Shown here piece by piece: positions 27,302-35,091 of a stretch of DNA of 64,000 nt. Source of the stretch: Oceanicaulis sp. MMSF_3324. Its GTDB lineage: Bacteria; Pseudomonadota; Alphaproteobacteria; Caulobacterales; Maricaulaceae. A program made the translations under genes and the position numbers. The notes beneath the pieces are model-generated. The model worked only from the letters and a program-made list of their open reading frames with translations, ran no database searches and was not told where the DNA came from. Where the stretch lies: NCBI RefSeq assembly GCF_030733545.1, contig NZ_JASHIU010000004.1, forward strand, positions 109,002 to 173,001. The letters are read 5' to 3'. Numbering within the stretch: the first letter of the stretch is position 1; each line of letters opens with the position of its first letter.

Positions 27302-27706
27302 TCAATCATGCTTGCGGCGCCGGGCGCTCTGCTGAAGGGCCGTGCGGGTGTCGTCCCAGGAGACCAGCTCGCAGGCCTTCTCCAGCGGGAAGAAGGCGGC
27401 GTCCAGCGCGTCATCCCCCGCTTGCGGTTCGCCCTCGATCCAGTCCGCAGAAAAGTCCGCCATCACGTAATGGCCGTGCTCGGTGATGGATTCATAGACA
27501 TCGATCAGGGCGTCGACCCGTGCGGTGATGCCGGTCTCCTCCATGACTTCCCGCAAACCCGCCTGATGCAGGGTTTCGCCAAACTCCACCTTCCCGCCGG
27601 GTATGGACCAGCAGCCCTGAAAGGGCGGATTGGCGCGGCGGATCAGCAAGACCTCGGTTTCGCGCCAGACCACGAGGCCGACACTGATGCGGGGCAGATC
27701 CTTCAT
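27302..27706 (-). CDS. NUDIX hydrolase
   Basis: A 134-residue single-domain pyrophosphohydrolase with a complete Nudix box from GGKVEFGET to REVMEETGI (Gx5Ex7REUxEExGU). WSIPGGKVEFGE and the early substrate-facing LLIRRANPPF resemble ADP-ribose or MutT-like enzymes. It probably cleans up nucleotide or nucleotide-sugar diphosphates. It is divergent from the SRAP gene with only 37 bp between start codons, so the two may share control. Confidence 0.9.
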   Translation of the reverse strand: MKDLPRISVGLVVWRETEVLLIRRANPPFQGCWSIPGGKVEFGETLHQAGLREVMEETGITARVDALIDVYESITEHGHYVMADFSADWIEGEPQAGDDALDAAFFPLEKACELVSWDDTRTALQQSARRRKHD

Positions 27707-27743
27707 GCTTGACCTCTCGGGCGGACGGGGTGAGGAGACAGGG

Positions 27744-28412
27744 ATGTGCGGTCGTTATGTCATGACTTTGAGCCTGGTCCAGCTTGAAGCCCTGTTCGGG
27801 AAGCTGGATCGATTGAACTATCCGCCCAGCTGGAATGCGGCGCCGACCCAGTCCTTGCCGATCATCCGTCTGGGGCGGCAGTCAGATTTCCGTCTGACGA
27901 ATGTGCGCTGGGGGCTGGTGCCGCATTGGTCCAAGACCGGCCCGGACGGATCAAAACCGTTGATCAACGCCCGTTCGGAAACCGCCGCCGACAAGCCCAG
28001 CTTCCGCCAGGCGCTGGCGCGTCGTCGCGCGCTGATCCCGGCGGACGGGTTCTATGAATGGTCCAAGGATGAGTCCGGCGCCAAACAGCCCTGGTACATT
28101 ACCCGGACGGACGGTCAGCCCATGGTGATGGCGGGGGTGTGGGAGCGCTGGGGCGAAGGGGCGGACCGGGTCGACAGTTTCGCCATCCTGACGACCGCCG
28201 CCAGTAACGACATCGCCCATATCCACCATCGCAGCCCGGTCTTCATTCCCGAAGGCCGGTTTGCCGACTGGCTGAACCCTGAAAGCGACCCGCAGCCCTT
28301 TCTGACCGCGCCGCCAGACGGGTCGCTGACGCTGCGCAAGGCGTCCAAACGGGTGAATTCGGTCAGGGAAGACGATGCCGGGCTGATCGACGGCGAGGAC
28401 AGTTCGCTCTGA
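27744..28412 (+). CDS. yedK: SRAP-domain abasic-site protein (YedK/HMCES)
   Basis: A 222-residue SOS-response-associated peptidase-fold protein that links its Cys2 covalently to abasic sites in single-stranded DNA and shields them. The mature N-terminus MCGRY appears at ATG 27744 (ribosome site GAGGAGA). INARSET supplies the conserved Asn and Glu, LIPADGFYEW is the core motif, and the active-site His fits DIAHIHHRSPV. No LexA-type GTTC-N7-GTTC box is visible upstream. Confidence 0.93.
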   Translation: MCGRYVMTLSLVQLEALFGKLDRLNYPPSWNAAPTQSLPIIRLGRQSDFRLTNVRWGLVPHWSKTGPDGSKPLINARSETAADKPSFRQALARRRALIPADGFYEWSKDESGAKQPWYITRTDGQPMVMAGVWERWGEGADRVDSFAILTTAASNDIAHIHHRSPVFIPEGRFADWLNPESDPQPFLTAPPDGSLTLRKASKRVNSVREDDAGLIDGEDSSL

Positions 28413-28430
28413 GCGCCTGGTCGTTCGCCG

Positions 28431-29231
28431 CTATTTCGCGGTCCAGCCGCCATCAATGGTGATGGCGTTGCCGTTCACATTCGCCCCGTCATCGCTGACG
28501 AGATAGAGCAGGGCGCCGGTCAGCTCATTATAGGTGACGAACTTCTTGGTGGGCTGAGCGGACAGCATGACATCGCGGACCACCTCATCCTCGGAAATGC
28601 CGCGCGCTCTGGCGGTGTCCGCGATCTGGTTCTCCACGAGCGGCGTTTTCACATAGCCCGGATTGATGCAGTTCACGGTGATGCCGTCTTCGGCGGTTTC
28701 CAGCGCCACGGTCTTGGTCAGGCCCATCATGCCATGCTTGGCGGACACATAGGCCGCTTTGTAAGGACTCGCACGCAGGGCGTGGGCGGAGGCGATGTTG
28801 ACGATCCGGCCCCGGCCTTGTTCGCGCATGATCGGCACGGCGTGCTTGATGGTGTGAAAGGCGCTGGTGAGGTTGATGCCGATAATGGCGTCCCACTTCT
28901 CGGTGGGGAACTCATCAACTGGCGCCACATGCTGGATGCCGGCGCAATTCACCAGCACATCCACTCGCCCAAGCTCTGTCCTGGTGAAGGCGATCAGATC
29001 CGCGATCTCGTCGGGATTGAGCATGTTGGCGCCGTGATAGAGCACCTTCACGCCATAGGCGTCGGCAAGGCGCTGACGCTCTTTCTCGATCTCATTTGCA
29101 TCGCCAAGGCCGTTGATGACGATGTCGGCGCCGTTCGCCGCCAGCCCTTCGGCCATGTGCAGGCCAATGCCGGACGTCGAGCCGGTAATGACGGCGGCAT
29201 AGCCGGACAGGTCCACACGGATCGAGCTCAT
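28431..29231 (-). CDS. bdhA: 3-hydroxybutyrate dehydrogenase (SDR)
   Basis: A 266-residue NAD-dependent short-chain dehydrogenase converting (R)-3-hydroxybutyrate to acetoacetate, the entry step of polyhydroxybutyrate breakdown. Features are the cofactor motif TGSTSGIG, LVNCAGIQHVAPVDEFP (a BdhA-type signature), catalytic Ser in NIASAHAL, Tyr/Lys in YVSAKHG, and the CINPGYVKTPLVE and QPTKKFVT segments seen in BdhA. The C-terminus DGGWTAK is typical. Confidence 0.92.
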   Translation of the reverse strand: MSSIRVDLSGYAAVITGSTSGIGLHMAEGLAANGADIVINGLGDANEIEKERQRLADAYGVKVLYHGANMLNPDEIADLIAFTRTELGRVDVLVNCAGIQHVAPVDEFPTEKWDAIIGINLTSAFHTIKHAVPIMREQGRGRIVNIASAHALRASPYKAAYVSAKHGMMGLTKTVALETAEDGITVNCINPGYVKTPLVENQIADTARARGISEDEVVRDVMLSAQPTKKFVTYNELTGALLYLVSDDGANVNGNAITIDGGWTAK

Positions 29232-29337
29232 GAACGGGTCTCCAGAAGTCGGGAATCCAGAGCTTCAACAGGTGATGAATTTCGCAGCCGCGTCAAGTCC
29301 GGATCGCTCCTGATGGCAGGTGCGGACGCGTCCGGGC

Positions 29338-30117
29338 TCAGCTTTTCTTGGGCGGTTGAGGCCGGGTGAACAGCAGTTTGTCCGCGGTCGAGCCGTCAGC
29401 GTCGAAGCGATAACCGTCCTCGTTGAACTGGGACAGCTGGTCGGGATCCTCGATCCGGTTCTCGATGATCCAGCGCGCCATCATGCCGCGCGCTTTCTTG
29501 GCGAACACCATCAGGGCGCGCAGCTGGCCGTCTTTCTCTTCCTTGAAGTCGACGCTGATCACCGGAACGCCCAGCGATTTCAGCTTCGCCGCCTTGGAAT
29601 ACTCATTGGACGCCAGATTGATGACAGCCTTGGAGGGATGGCCTTCCAGGTCGGCGCTGAGCTGGTTGGCGATATCCTCGCCCCAGAAATCATACAGATT
29701 GCCGCCCTTGGGCGTTGTCAGCTTCGTGCCCATCTCAAGGCGATAAGGCTGAACCGTGTCGAGCGGGCGGAGTACGCCATAAAGCCCCGACAGGATGCGC
29801 AGGCGCTGTTGCGCCCATTGCAGGTCTTCCGAAGACAGAGACGGGGCGTCGAGACCGGAATAGACCTCGCCGTTGAATGCCATTGCGGCCGGGCGCCCCT
29901 CGGTGCTGTCCGGGTCAAACGCCTTGAACCGCTCGCGATTGAGGTCGGCCAGATCATCGCTGAGATGCATCAGGGATTTGATATCACTGGCTGAGAGCTT
30001 CGCCGTGGTTTTCGACAACTCCTTCGTCCGGTCCATCAGGGCCGGGCGGGTGGCGGTCGGGGCGTGACCGCGTTCGGAAAAGTCGAGCTTCTTGGCGGGC
30101 GAAAGCAGAATCAGCAT
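29338..30117 (-). CDS. yaaA: Peroxide stress protein YaaA
   Basis: A 259-residue DUF328 protein. Diagnostic stretches are the very N-terminal MLILLSPAKKLDF, PAAMAFNGEVYSGLDA, RILSGLYGVLRPLD, NLASNEYSKA and VFAKKARGMMARWIIEN. In E. coli YaaA lowers free intracellular iron during hydrogen peroxide stress and binds DNA. It is cytoplasmic. A short inverted repeat (AATCAAT / ATTGATT) lies just upstream, overlapping the stop of the FAD oxidase gene. Confidence 0.95.
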   Translation of the reverse strand: MLILLSPAKKLDFSERGHAPTATRPALMDRTKELSKTTAKLSASDIKSLMHLSDDLADLNRERFKAFDPDSTEGRPAAMAFNGEVYSGLDAPSLSSEDLQWAQQRLRILSGLYGVLRPLDTVQPYRLEMGTKLTTPKGGNLYDFWGEDIANQLSADLEGHPSKAVINLASNEYSKAAKLKSLGVPVISVDFKEEKDGQLRALMVFAKKARGMMARWIIENRIEDPDQLSQFNEDGYRFDADGSTADKLLFTRPQPPKKS

Positions 30118-30199
30118 GGGCGTCTCCGTCAGCTATGCGGCAGAGATAGGGGCGCGCCCCCTGCGGCGCCAATCAATTTAACCGGTCAATGCCATTGAT

Positions 30200-31600
30200 T
30201 TAGTCTATACCCAGCATGACCCGCGGATTCATGATCGCGTTGGGATCAAGGGTCTGCTTGATGGCGCGCATGACCGCCACCTCGACCGGTTTGCGTTTGG
30301 CCAGCTCGCTGCGCTTGAGGATGCCCACCCCATGTTCGGCGCTGATCGAGCCGCCATGCTTGTCCACCAGGTCATAGATCGCGTCTGTAACCGGGGCGCA
30401 GGACGCCACGAAATCATCGCCGGAGCCCGGCGTTTTGCGCGCCACGTTGAAGTGCACATTGCCGTCGCCCACATGGCCGAAGGCGATGATCATCGCGTCC
30501 TCGAGCATGGCTTCGGCCCTTGCGGTCGCCTCTTGCATGAAGGCGGGCATGCGCGAGACCGGCACGGAGACATCGTGCTTGGCGGCCTTGCCATGGGCTT
30601 TTTCAGCTTCGGGAATGCCCTCGCGCAGCGCCCAGAATTCGGCCATTTGCGCTTCGGTCTGAGCCAGCGCCGCGTCTGAGACCAGACCCGCTTCAAAGGC
30701 GCTTTCGAGCGCGCTTTCCATCATCGACTGGGCGCGATCGGTTTCCGGACTCACCAGCTCGATCAGCACGGTCCAGTCAGGATCGGAGTCCAGCGGATGA
30801 CGCGCGCCGGGCAGGTGATGCACAGCGAGATCGAGCCCGATCTTGGGCATCAGCTCGAACGCCGCGACCGAACCCGTGGCGTCTTTCATATGCCCCAGCA
30901 GCTCCACGGCCTGGGCCGGGCTCTCGACAGCCGCGATGGCGACCGCGGTCGAGGCGGGCCGGGCGAACAGCTTTAGCGTCGCCGCGGTGACAACGCCCAG
31001 CGTGCCTTCCGCACCGATGAAGAGCTGCTTGAGATCATAGCCTGTATTGTCCTTGCGCAGGCCCGACAGGTCTGACAGGACGCGGCCATCGGGCAGCACC
31101 GCTTCAAGACCCAGAACCAGCTCGCGCATCATGCCATAGCGCAGCACATGCACGCCGCCAGCGTTTGTGGAGATCAGCCCGCCGATCATCGCCGAGCCCT
31201 GCGCGCCCAGAGACAGGGGGAAGAGCTTGCCGCGCGCCCTGGCGGCGTCCTGCACGCTTTCCAGGATCGCGCCGGCCTCACAGGTCAGGGAGTCATTGTC
31301 CGCATCAATGGTGCGGATCTGGTTCATCCGTTTCAGTGACAGCACCACCTCGCCCTGGGGCGTTGATCCGCCGACCAGGCCCGTATTGCCGCTTTGCGGG
31401 ATGACGGTCACGCCGCCTGCATTGCACAGCGACAGGATCCGGCTGACCTCGTCAGTGGTGGAGGGCTTGAGCAGCAGCGGGGCGTCGCCCTGATAGCGTC
31501 CGCGCCAGTCGCGCACATGCGGCGCCAGCTCGTCAGGATCCTCGCTCCAGGCTTTGGGATCGAGAGCGGATTTGAGGGCGTTGAGCGTGTTCGTGGTCAT
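30200..31600 (-). CDS. FAD-linked oxidase (D-2-hydroxyacid dehydrogenase type)
   Basis: A 466-residue VAO-fold flavoenzyme. The N-terminal FAD-binding_4 domain has VIPQSGNTGLVGGSTP and SLGAQGSAMIGGLISTNAGG; the C-terminal FAD-oxidase domain has FGHVGDGNVHFN and ISAEHGVGILKR. This layout is that of D-2-hydroxyglutarate or D-lactate dehydrogenases (GlcD/D2HGDH group). ATG 31600 is used because the longer reading adds an unrelated 12-residue tail. It is not next to Fe-S partners (glcE/F), which favours a stand-alone D-2-hydroxyglutarate dehydrogenase. Confidence 0.87.
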   Translation of the reverse strand: MTTNTLNALKSALDPKAWSEDPDELAPHVRDWRGRYQGDAPLLLKPSTTDEVSRILSLCNAGGVTVIPQSGNTGLVGGSTPQGEVVLSLKRMNQIRTIDADNDSLTCEAGAILESVQDAARARGKLFPLSLGAQGSAMIGGLISTNAGGVHVLRYGMMRELVLGLEAVLPDGRVLSDLSGLRKDNTGYDLKQLFIGAEGTLGVVTAATLKLFARPASTAVAIAAVESPAQAVELLGHMKDATGSVAAFELMPKIGLDLAVHHLPGARHPLDSDPDWTVLIELVSPETDRAQSMMESALESAFEAGLVSDAALAQTEAQMAEFWALREGIPEAEKAHGKAAKHDVSVPVSRMPAFMQEATARAEAMLEDAMIIAFGHVGDGNVHFNVARKTPGSGDDFVASCAPVTDAIYDLVDKHGGSISAEHGVGILKRSELAKRKPVEVAVMRAIKQTLDPNAIMNPRVMLGID

Positions 31601-31659
31601 GGCCGCAGTGTGCAATCGCCGCATTGCACAGAACAAGACCCGATCCGCGTCAGAACCGC

Positions 31660-31983
31660 CTAATCGGCGACTTTTTCCAGTACCGCCTCAAAGCGCATGG
31701 ACGGGGCGGCGTCCGCACGGCCCTGGAAGACATAGGAATCGCCTTCGCGCTTGCCGGTCAGGGTCAGGGCGAACTTGTCGAACTCCCCGAAGACGGAGAG
31801 CCGGGAGGGGTCGTGATTGGTCACGACCATCTTCACCTGAAGCTCATTATCGGGACCGGAGACCGAGCCGACATAATACATGCCCGAATCCCCGCCCATG
31901 ACCTTCTGGTCGTGAATGGTGATCACGCCCTTGGCGTCATCCAGCGGGGTGCGGAAAGAGGCGATATAGAGACCGTTGTTCAT
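31660..31983 (-). CDS. GrlR-like small protein
   Basis: A 107-residue protein starting MNNGLYIASF, with GVITIHDQKVMGGDSGMYYVGSVSG and a beta-rich remainder including FALTLTGKREGDSYVFQGRA. This closely fits the single beta-barrel GrlR/T3SS-regulator-like family known from enteropathogens, where GrlR binds and blocks the activator GrlA. No type III secretion gene is near, so a local regulatory role is unknown. ATG 31983 gives the canonical N-terminus. It follows sua5 by 49 bp on the same strand. Confidence 0.65.
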   Translation of the reverse strand: MNNGLYIASFRTPLDDAKGVITIHDQKVMGGDSGMYYVGSVSGPDNELQVKMVVTNHDPSRLSVFGEFDKFALTLTGKREGDSYVFQGRADAAPSMRFEAVLEKVAD

Positions 31984-32032
31984 GGCGAGCGTTCTATCAT
32001 CCAGAGTCTGAATGCAACCTTGAGCAGTTGTT

Positions 32033-33016
32033 CTAACGCTCTGCAGCCGCACGTCTGAGGCGGTCGTTTATCGCTTCGCCCAATCCTGTTTCTGGAATGG
32101 GGGCGACAGCGATGCGGTCACTGACTGAATCAAGCCAGCGCAGAGCAGTAAACAGATTCGAGGCGGCCTCGACTAGGTCGCCCTTCTCGGAAAGATTAAA
32201 AAATACAATATCATCGCGTCTTGGTTGCGCGCCAAACCCCAAATAGGATTCTCCGGCTTTCGGCTGAGTTGCATCCAGCCTGACCTGCGCGTTTGGCGCG
32301 TAATGACTGGTCAATTGGCCCGGCGCGGTGGGCGCGCTCTGATTCGTCGACTGCGATTGAGCAATGGGTCCGCACACCGGTTCCAGCGCCTCGCGCGCCG
32401 CGCCGCCGGGACGCAGAATGACCGGTCCGGACGGGTCGAGCAGCGAGAGGATGGTGCTTTCCACCCCGACCGGACAGGGCCCGCTATCCAGGATCAGATG
32501 GATGCGGCCGTTCAGGCTGTCCTTCACATGCTGTGCGGTGGTGGGGCTGATCGTACCTGAGGCGTTGGCGCTGGGCGCGGCCAGCGGCGCGCTGAGCCGG
32601 GCCACCAATGTTTGAAGCGCCTTCGACCGGGGCAAGCGCACGGCCAGGCTGTCGAGACCGGCGGCGGCGAGATCGCTGACCGGGGAGGGCGCGCGCTTGT
32701 GTGACACGAGCGTCAGCGGCCCCGGCCAGAACGCCTTGGCGAGAGTTTCCCCCGTTTCGCCCAGATCGATCAGCGTTCGGGCGCGCTCAAGGTCATCCAC
32801 GTGGCAGATCAGCGGATTGAAGCTGGGCCGCCCCTTGGCCTCATAGACGCCCGCGACGGCCTCGGAATTGGTGGCGTCACAGGCCAGCCCGTAGACCGTT
32901 TCCGTTGGCAGGGCGACGCACCCGCCGGCCTTGAGAATCCGCACGGCCTCGTCCAGCGCGGACGGATCATCCGCAGCAAGGATCGGCGTGTCGGAAGGCA
33001 AAGGCGGGCGGGTCAT
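32033..33016 (-). CDS. sua5: L-threonylcarbamoyladenylate synthase (Sua5 type)
   Basis: Makes threonylcarbamoyl-AMP for the t6A37 modification of ANN-decoding tRNAs. It has 327 residues: a YrdC-like catalytic domain (about 15-210) with CVALPTETVYGLACDA, KGRPSFNPLI and APSANASGTISPT, followed by the C-terminal Sua5 domain joined through a linker containing PGQLTSHYAP. This is the long Sua5 form, not the short TsaC. The C-terminal half is somewhat short for the family. Confidence 0.93.
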   Translation of the reverse strand: MTRPPLPSDTPILAADDPSALDEAVRILKAGGCVALPTETVYGLACDATNSEAVAGVYEAKGRPSFNPLICHVDDLERARTLIDLGETGETLAKAFWPGPLTLVSHKRAPSPVSDLAAAGLDSLAVRLPRSKALQTLVARLSAPLAAPSANASGTISPTTAQHVKDSLNGRIHLILDSGPCPVGVESTILSLLDPSGPVILRPGGAAREALEPVCGPIAQSQSTNQSAPTAPGQLTSHYAPNAQVRLDATQPKAGESYLGFGAQPRRDDIVFFNLSEKGDLVEAASNLFTALRWLDSVSDRIAVAPIPETGLGEAINDRLRRAAAER

Positions 33017-33053
33017 GGCGGTTAGGTAATGGGGGGCTCAGCGCGACGCAATC

Positions 33054-33608
33054 TTACTCCTGCGCCGCATCCGCCTCGATATGCAGGTCCAGGCTCACCT
33101 CTTCGCCGGCGCCGTCCCAGTCGCTGCCGCCAACGTCATAGCTGCGGCTCATCACGGTCATCTGGCCCTCGGCCACTGCACGCTCGCCATTGATATCGAG
33201 GGTGAAGGTCAGAACGGCCGGGTTCTCCTCGCCCTTGAGGGTCAGGGCGCCCTCAGCGCGATAGGTCTCGCCCTCGCGCGTAATGGTGTCGGAAACAAAG
33301 ACCGCTTCGGGAAAGCCCGAGACATTCAGGCCGGCGCGCCCGCGCAGGGTTTCGAGATAATCAGAATTGCCGATCACCGCCGATCCGGTCCGGACCACAG
33401 CGCGAATGCTGGCCGCGTCCAGATTGTCGGGATCGAGGGTGATCTCAGCGGAAAAGTCCTCGAAACCGCCTTCGACCGTGCTGCCAAACGCCTGGGTTTC
33501 AAAGCGGATCTCGCTGGCGTCCTGATCCAGGATCCAGTCCTGGCCGAGCGCCGGAGCGCCCAGGGTCAAAGCCGCAGCGAGCGGGGCGATCAGGGAAAGC
33601 GTGCGCAT
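33054..33608 (-). CDS. YceI family periplasmic protein
   Basis: A 184-residue secreted protein with a signal peptide (cut after about APALG). The mature part is a lipocalin-like YceI barrel: DWILDQDASEIRFETQAFG, VEGGFEDFSAEITLDPDN and the late GALTLKGEENPAVLTFTLDI. YceI proteins bind isoprenoids such as polyprenyl chains or fatty amides. ATG 33608 is fixed by an AAGGAGGT ribosome site just upstream. It ends a cluster with a YceI lipoprotein and cytochrome b561. Confidence 0.88.
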   Translation of the reverse strand: MRTLSLIAPLAAALTLGAPALGQDWILDQDASEIRFETQAFGSTVEGGFEDFSAEITLDPDNLDAASIRAVVRTGSAVIGNSDYLETLRGRAGLNVSGFPEAVFVSDTITREGETYRAEGALTLKGEENPAVLTFTLDINGERAVAEGQMTVMSRSYDVGGSDWDGAGEEVSLDLHIEADAAQE

Positions 33609-33724
33609 AAGGACCTCCTTTGCGAAGCGGGCTGAATGCCGCGCCGTTGCTCCATCAGATACGATGGCGGCGCGGGCATACAAGCCAGGCCTTGCGAAAG
33701 GGGGTGCTTCCAGATCGGAAACGA

Positions 33725-34330
33725 TCAGTCCTGTGCGTTTTGGGGCGGCACGTTCAGTCCCGGAACCATGCGGTTCAGAACCCCGTCGCGATCGAGGAAA
33801 TGGTGCTTGAGCGCGGCGCCGGCATGCAGCGCCAGCAGCACCAGGATCACCCAGCCGCCCGCACTGTGCGCGCTGCCTAGGACCTCATGCACGGCCTCGA
33901 CATCGGGGACCGGCAGGCCGGGCAGGTTGAACCCTTCGATGTTGAACAGGCGTGTGGGCAGCGAGCTGTTGGACACCATCGCCCAGCCGATCAGCGGCAT
34001 GCCGATCATCACCCCATAAAATCCGATATGCGCCGCCCGCGCGCCCAACGCTTCCCAGGGTTTCATGGTCGCGGGCAGGGCGGGAACCGGATGGGTGAAC
34101 CGCCAGCCCAGCCGCGCCAATGACAGGAGCAGGACCAGAATGCCGGCGGTCTTGTGCCAATTATAGACGGCCTGGACCTGGCCGAAGCTGATCTCGCCAG
34201 CGCGGGCGGCCTCGCCCAGGTCTTCCATCCACCAGCCGACAAACACCAGGCTGACCAGCATGACAGCGATCAGCCAGTGCAGGATGATCGCGACCGTTGT
34301 GTAACGCTTGGCTTCAGGGGTGGCGGTCAT
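33725..34330 (-). CDS. Cytochrome b561
   Basis: A 201-residue di-heme membrane protein with four helices (about 14-33, 58-78, 97-118, 155-175). Histidines likely to bind heme are in ILHWLIAV, YNWHKTAG, ARAAHIGFYG and LLALHAGAALKHH. The family transfers electrons from quinol. It lies three bases after the YceI lipoprotein gene, a pairing repeatedly seen (the E. coli yceI/yceJ order), suggesting that the lipocalin supplies or protects a quinone-like substrate. Confidence 0.92.
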   Translation of the reverse strand: MTATPEAKRYTTVAIILHWLIAVMLVSLVFVGWWMEDLGEAARAGEISFGQVQAVYNWHKTAGILVLLLSLARLGWRFTHPVPALPATMKPWEALGARAAHIGFYGVMIGMPLIGWAMVSNSSLPTRLFNIEGFNLPGLPVPDVEAVHEVLGSAHSAGGWVILVLLALHAGAALKHHFLDRDGVLNRMVPGLNVPPQNAQD

Positions 34331-34333
34331 GGC

Positions 34334-34942
34334 TTACTCCTGTTGGTCGCGGAGGAATTCCGCTTCGATCCGGACCACCACTGTATCGCCGATCAGATTT
34401 CCGGGAAGCCGCCCAACCCCAAAATCAGTGCGGTTTATTGTCATATCCGCGCCAAATCCCAAGGCCTGACGCCGTTCCAGGGGATTGAAGAGGCCGCCGT
34501 AAAACTGAGTTTCCAGAACAACAGCTTGCGTAACGCCCTTGAGCTGGAGCTGGCCGTGGATGCGGCCCGTATCCGCCCCTGTCACCTCGATCCGGTCGGA
34601 TGTGAAGATGATTTGCGGATGGGCCTCACAAGCAAACCAGCCGCCGCCGCACAGCGTGGCGTCAAAGGCGCGATCGCCGGTGGAGATCGAGGCTGCGTTG
34701 ATGATGGCGGTCAGCTGCGCGTCCTGTGGTCGCGCGGGATCAAAATCGAGCCTCGCGTCAATCTCGTCAAAGCGACCCGTATACCAGGACAACCCCATGT
34801 GCCGGATCCTCCACACCGTGCTGGCATGGGCGGGATCGAGCGCCCAGGCCCCTGCAGGCAGTTGCGCCGGGTCCTGGACCGGGGCGGAGACGCAGCCAGC
34901 CAGGCTGGCGGAAATGAGAGCGCATATGAGCAGTCGCAGCAT
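34334..34942 (-). CDS. YceI family lipoprotein
   Basis: A 202-residue envelope lipoprotein: signal peptide with lipobox SLAGC (Cys17), then a YceI barrel opening with WALDPAHASTVWRIRHMG and containing LQLKGVTQAVVLETQF and the typical FGVGRLPGNLIGDTVVV C-terminus. ATG 34942 is chosen since AGAGGTGAT lies upstream and the lipobox is at the right place. It is the first gene of the YceI/cytochrome b561/YceI cluster; the two YceI paralogues are only distantly alike. Confidence 0.88.
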   Translation of the reverse strand: MLRLLICALISASLAGCVSAPVQDPAQLPAGAWALDPAHASTVWRIRHMGLSWYTGRFDEIDARLDFDPARPQDAQLTAIINAASISTGDRAFDATLCGGGWFACEAHPQIIFTSDRIEVTGADTGRIHGQLQLKGVTQAVVLETQFYGGLFNPLERRQALGFGADMTINRTDFGVGRLPGNLIGDTVVVRIEAEFLRDQQE

Positions 34943-35091
34943 GATCAGATCACCTCTGTGAATGCCCGTAACATAGGTCATGAGGAACGGTGCGACACGC
35001 GGTCCTGCCCAAAACCCTGTCAGCCGACTCCCGCTTTGCAGCAAACGCGCTATGTTCGGACCAAACGTTACGCTGGAAGGGAAACCTCACC

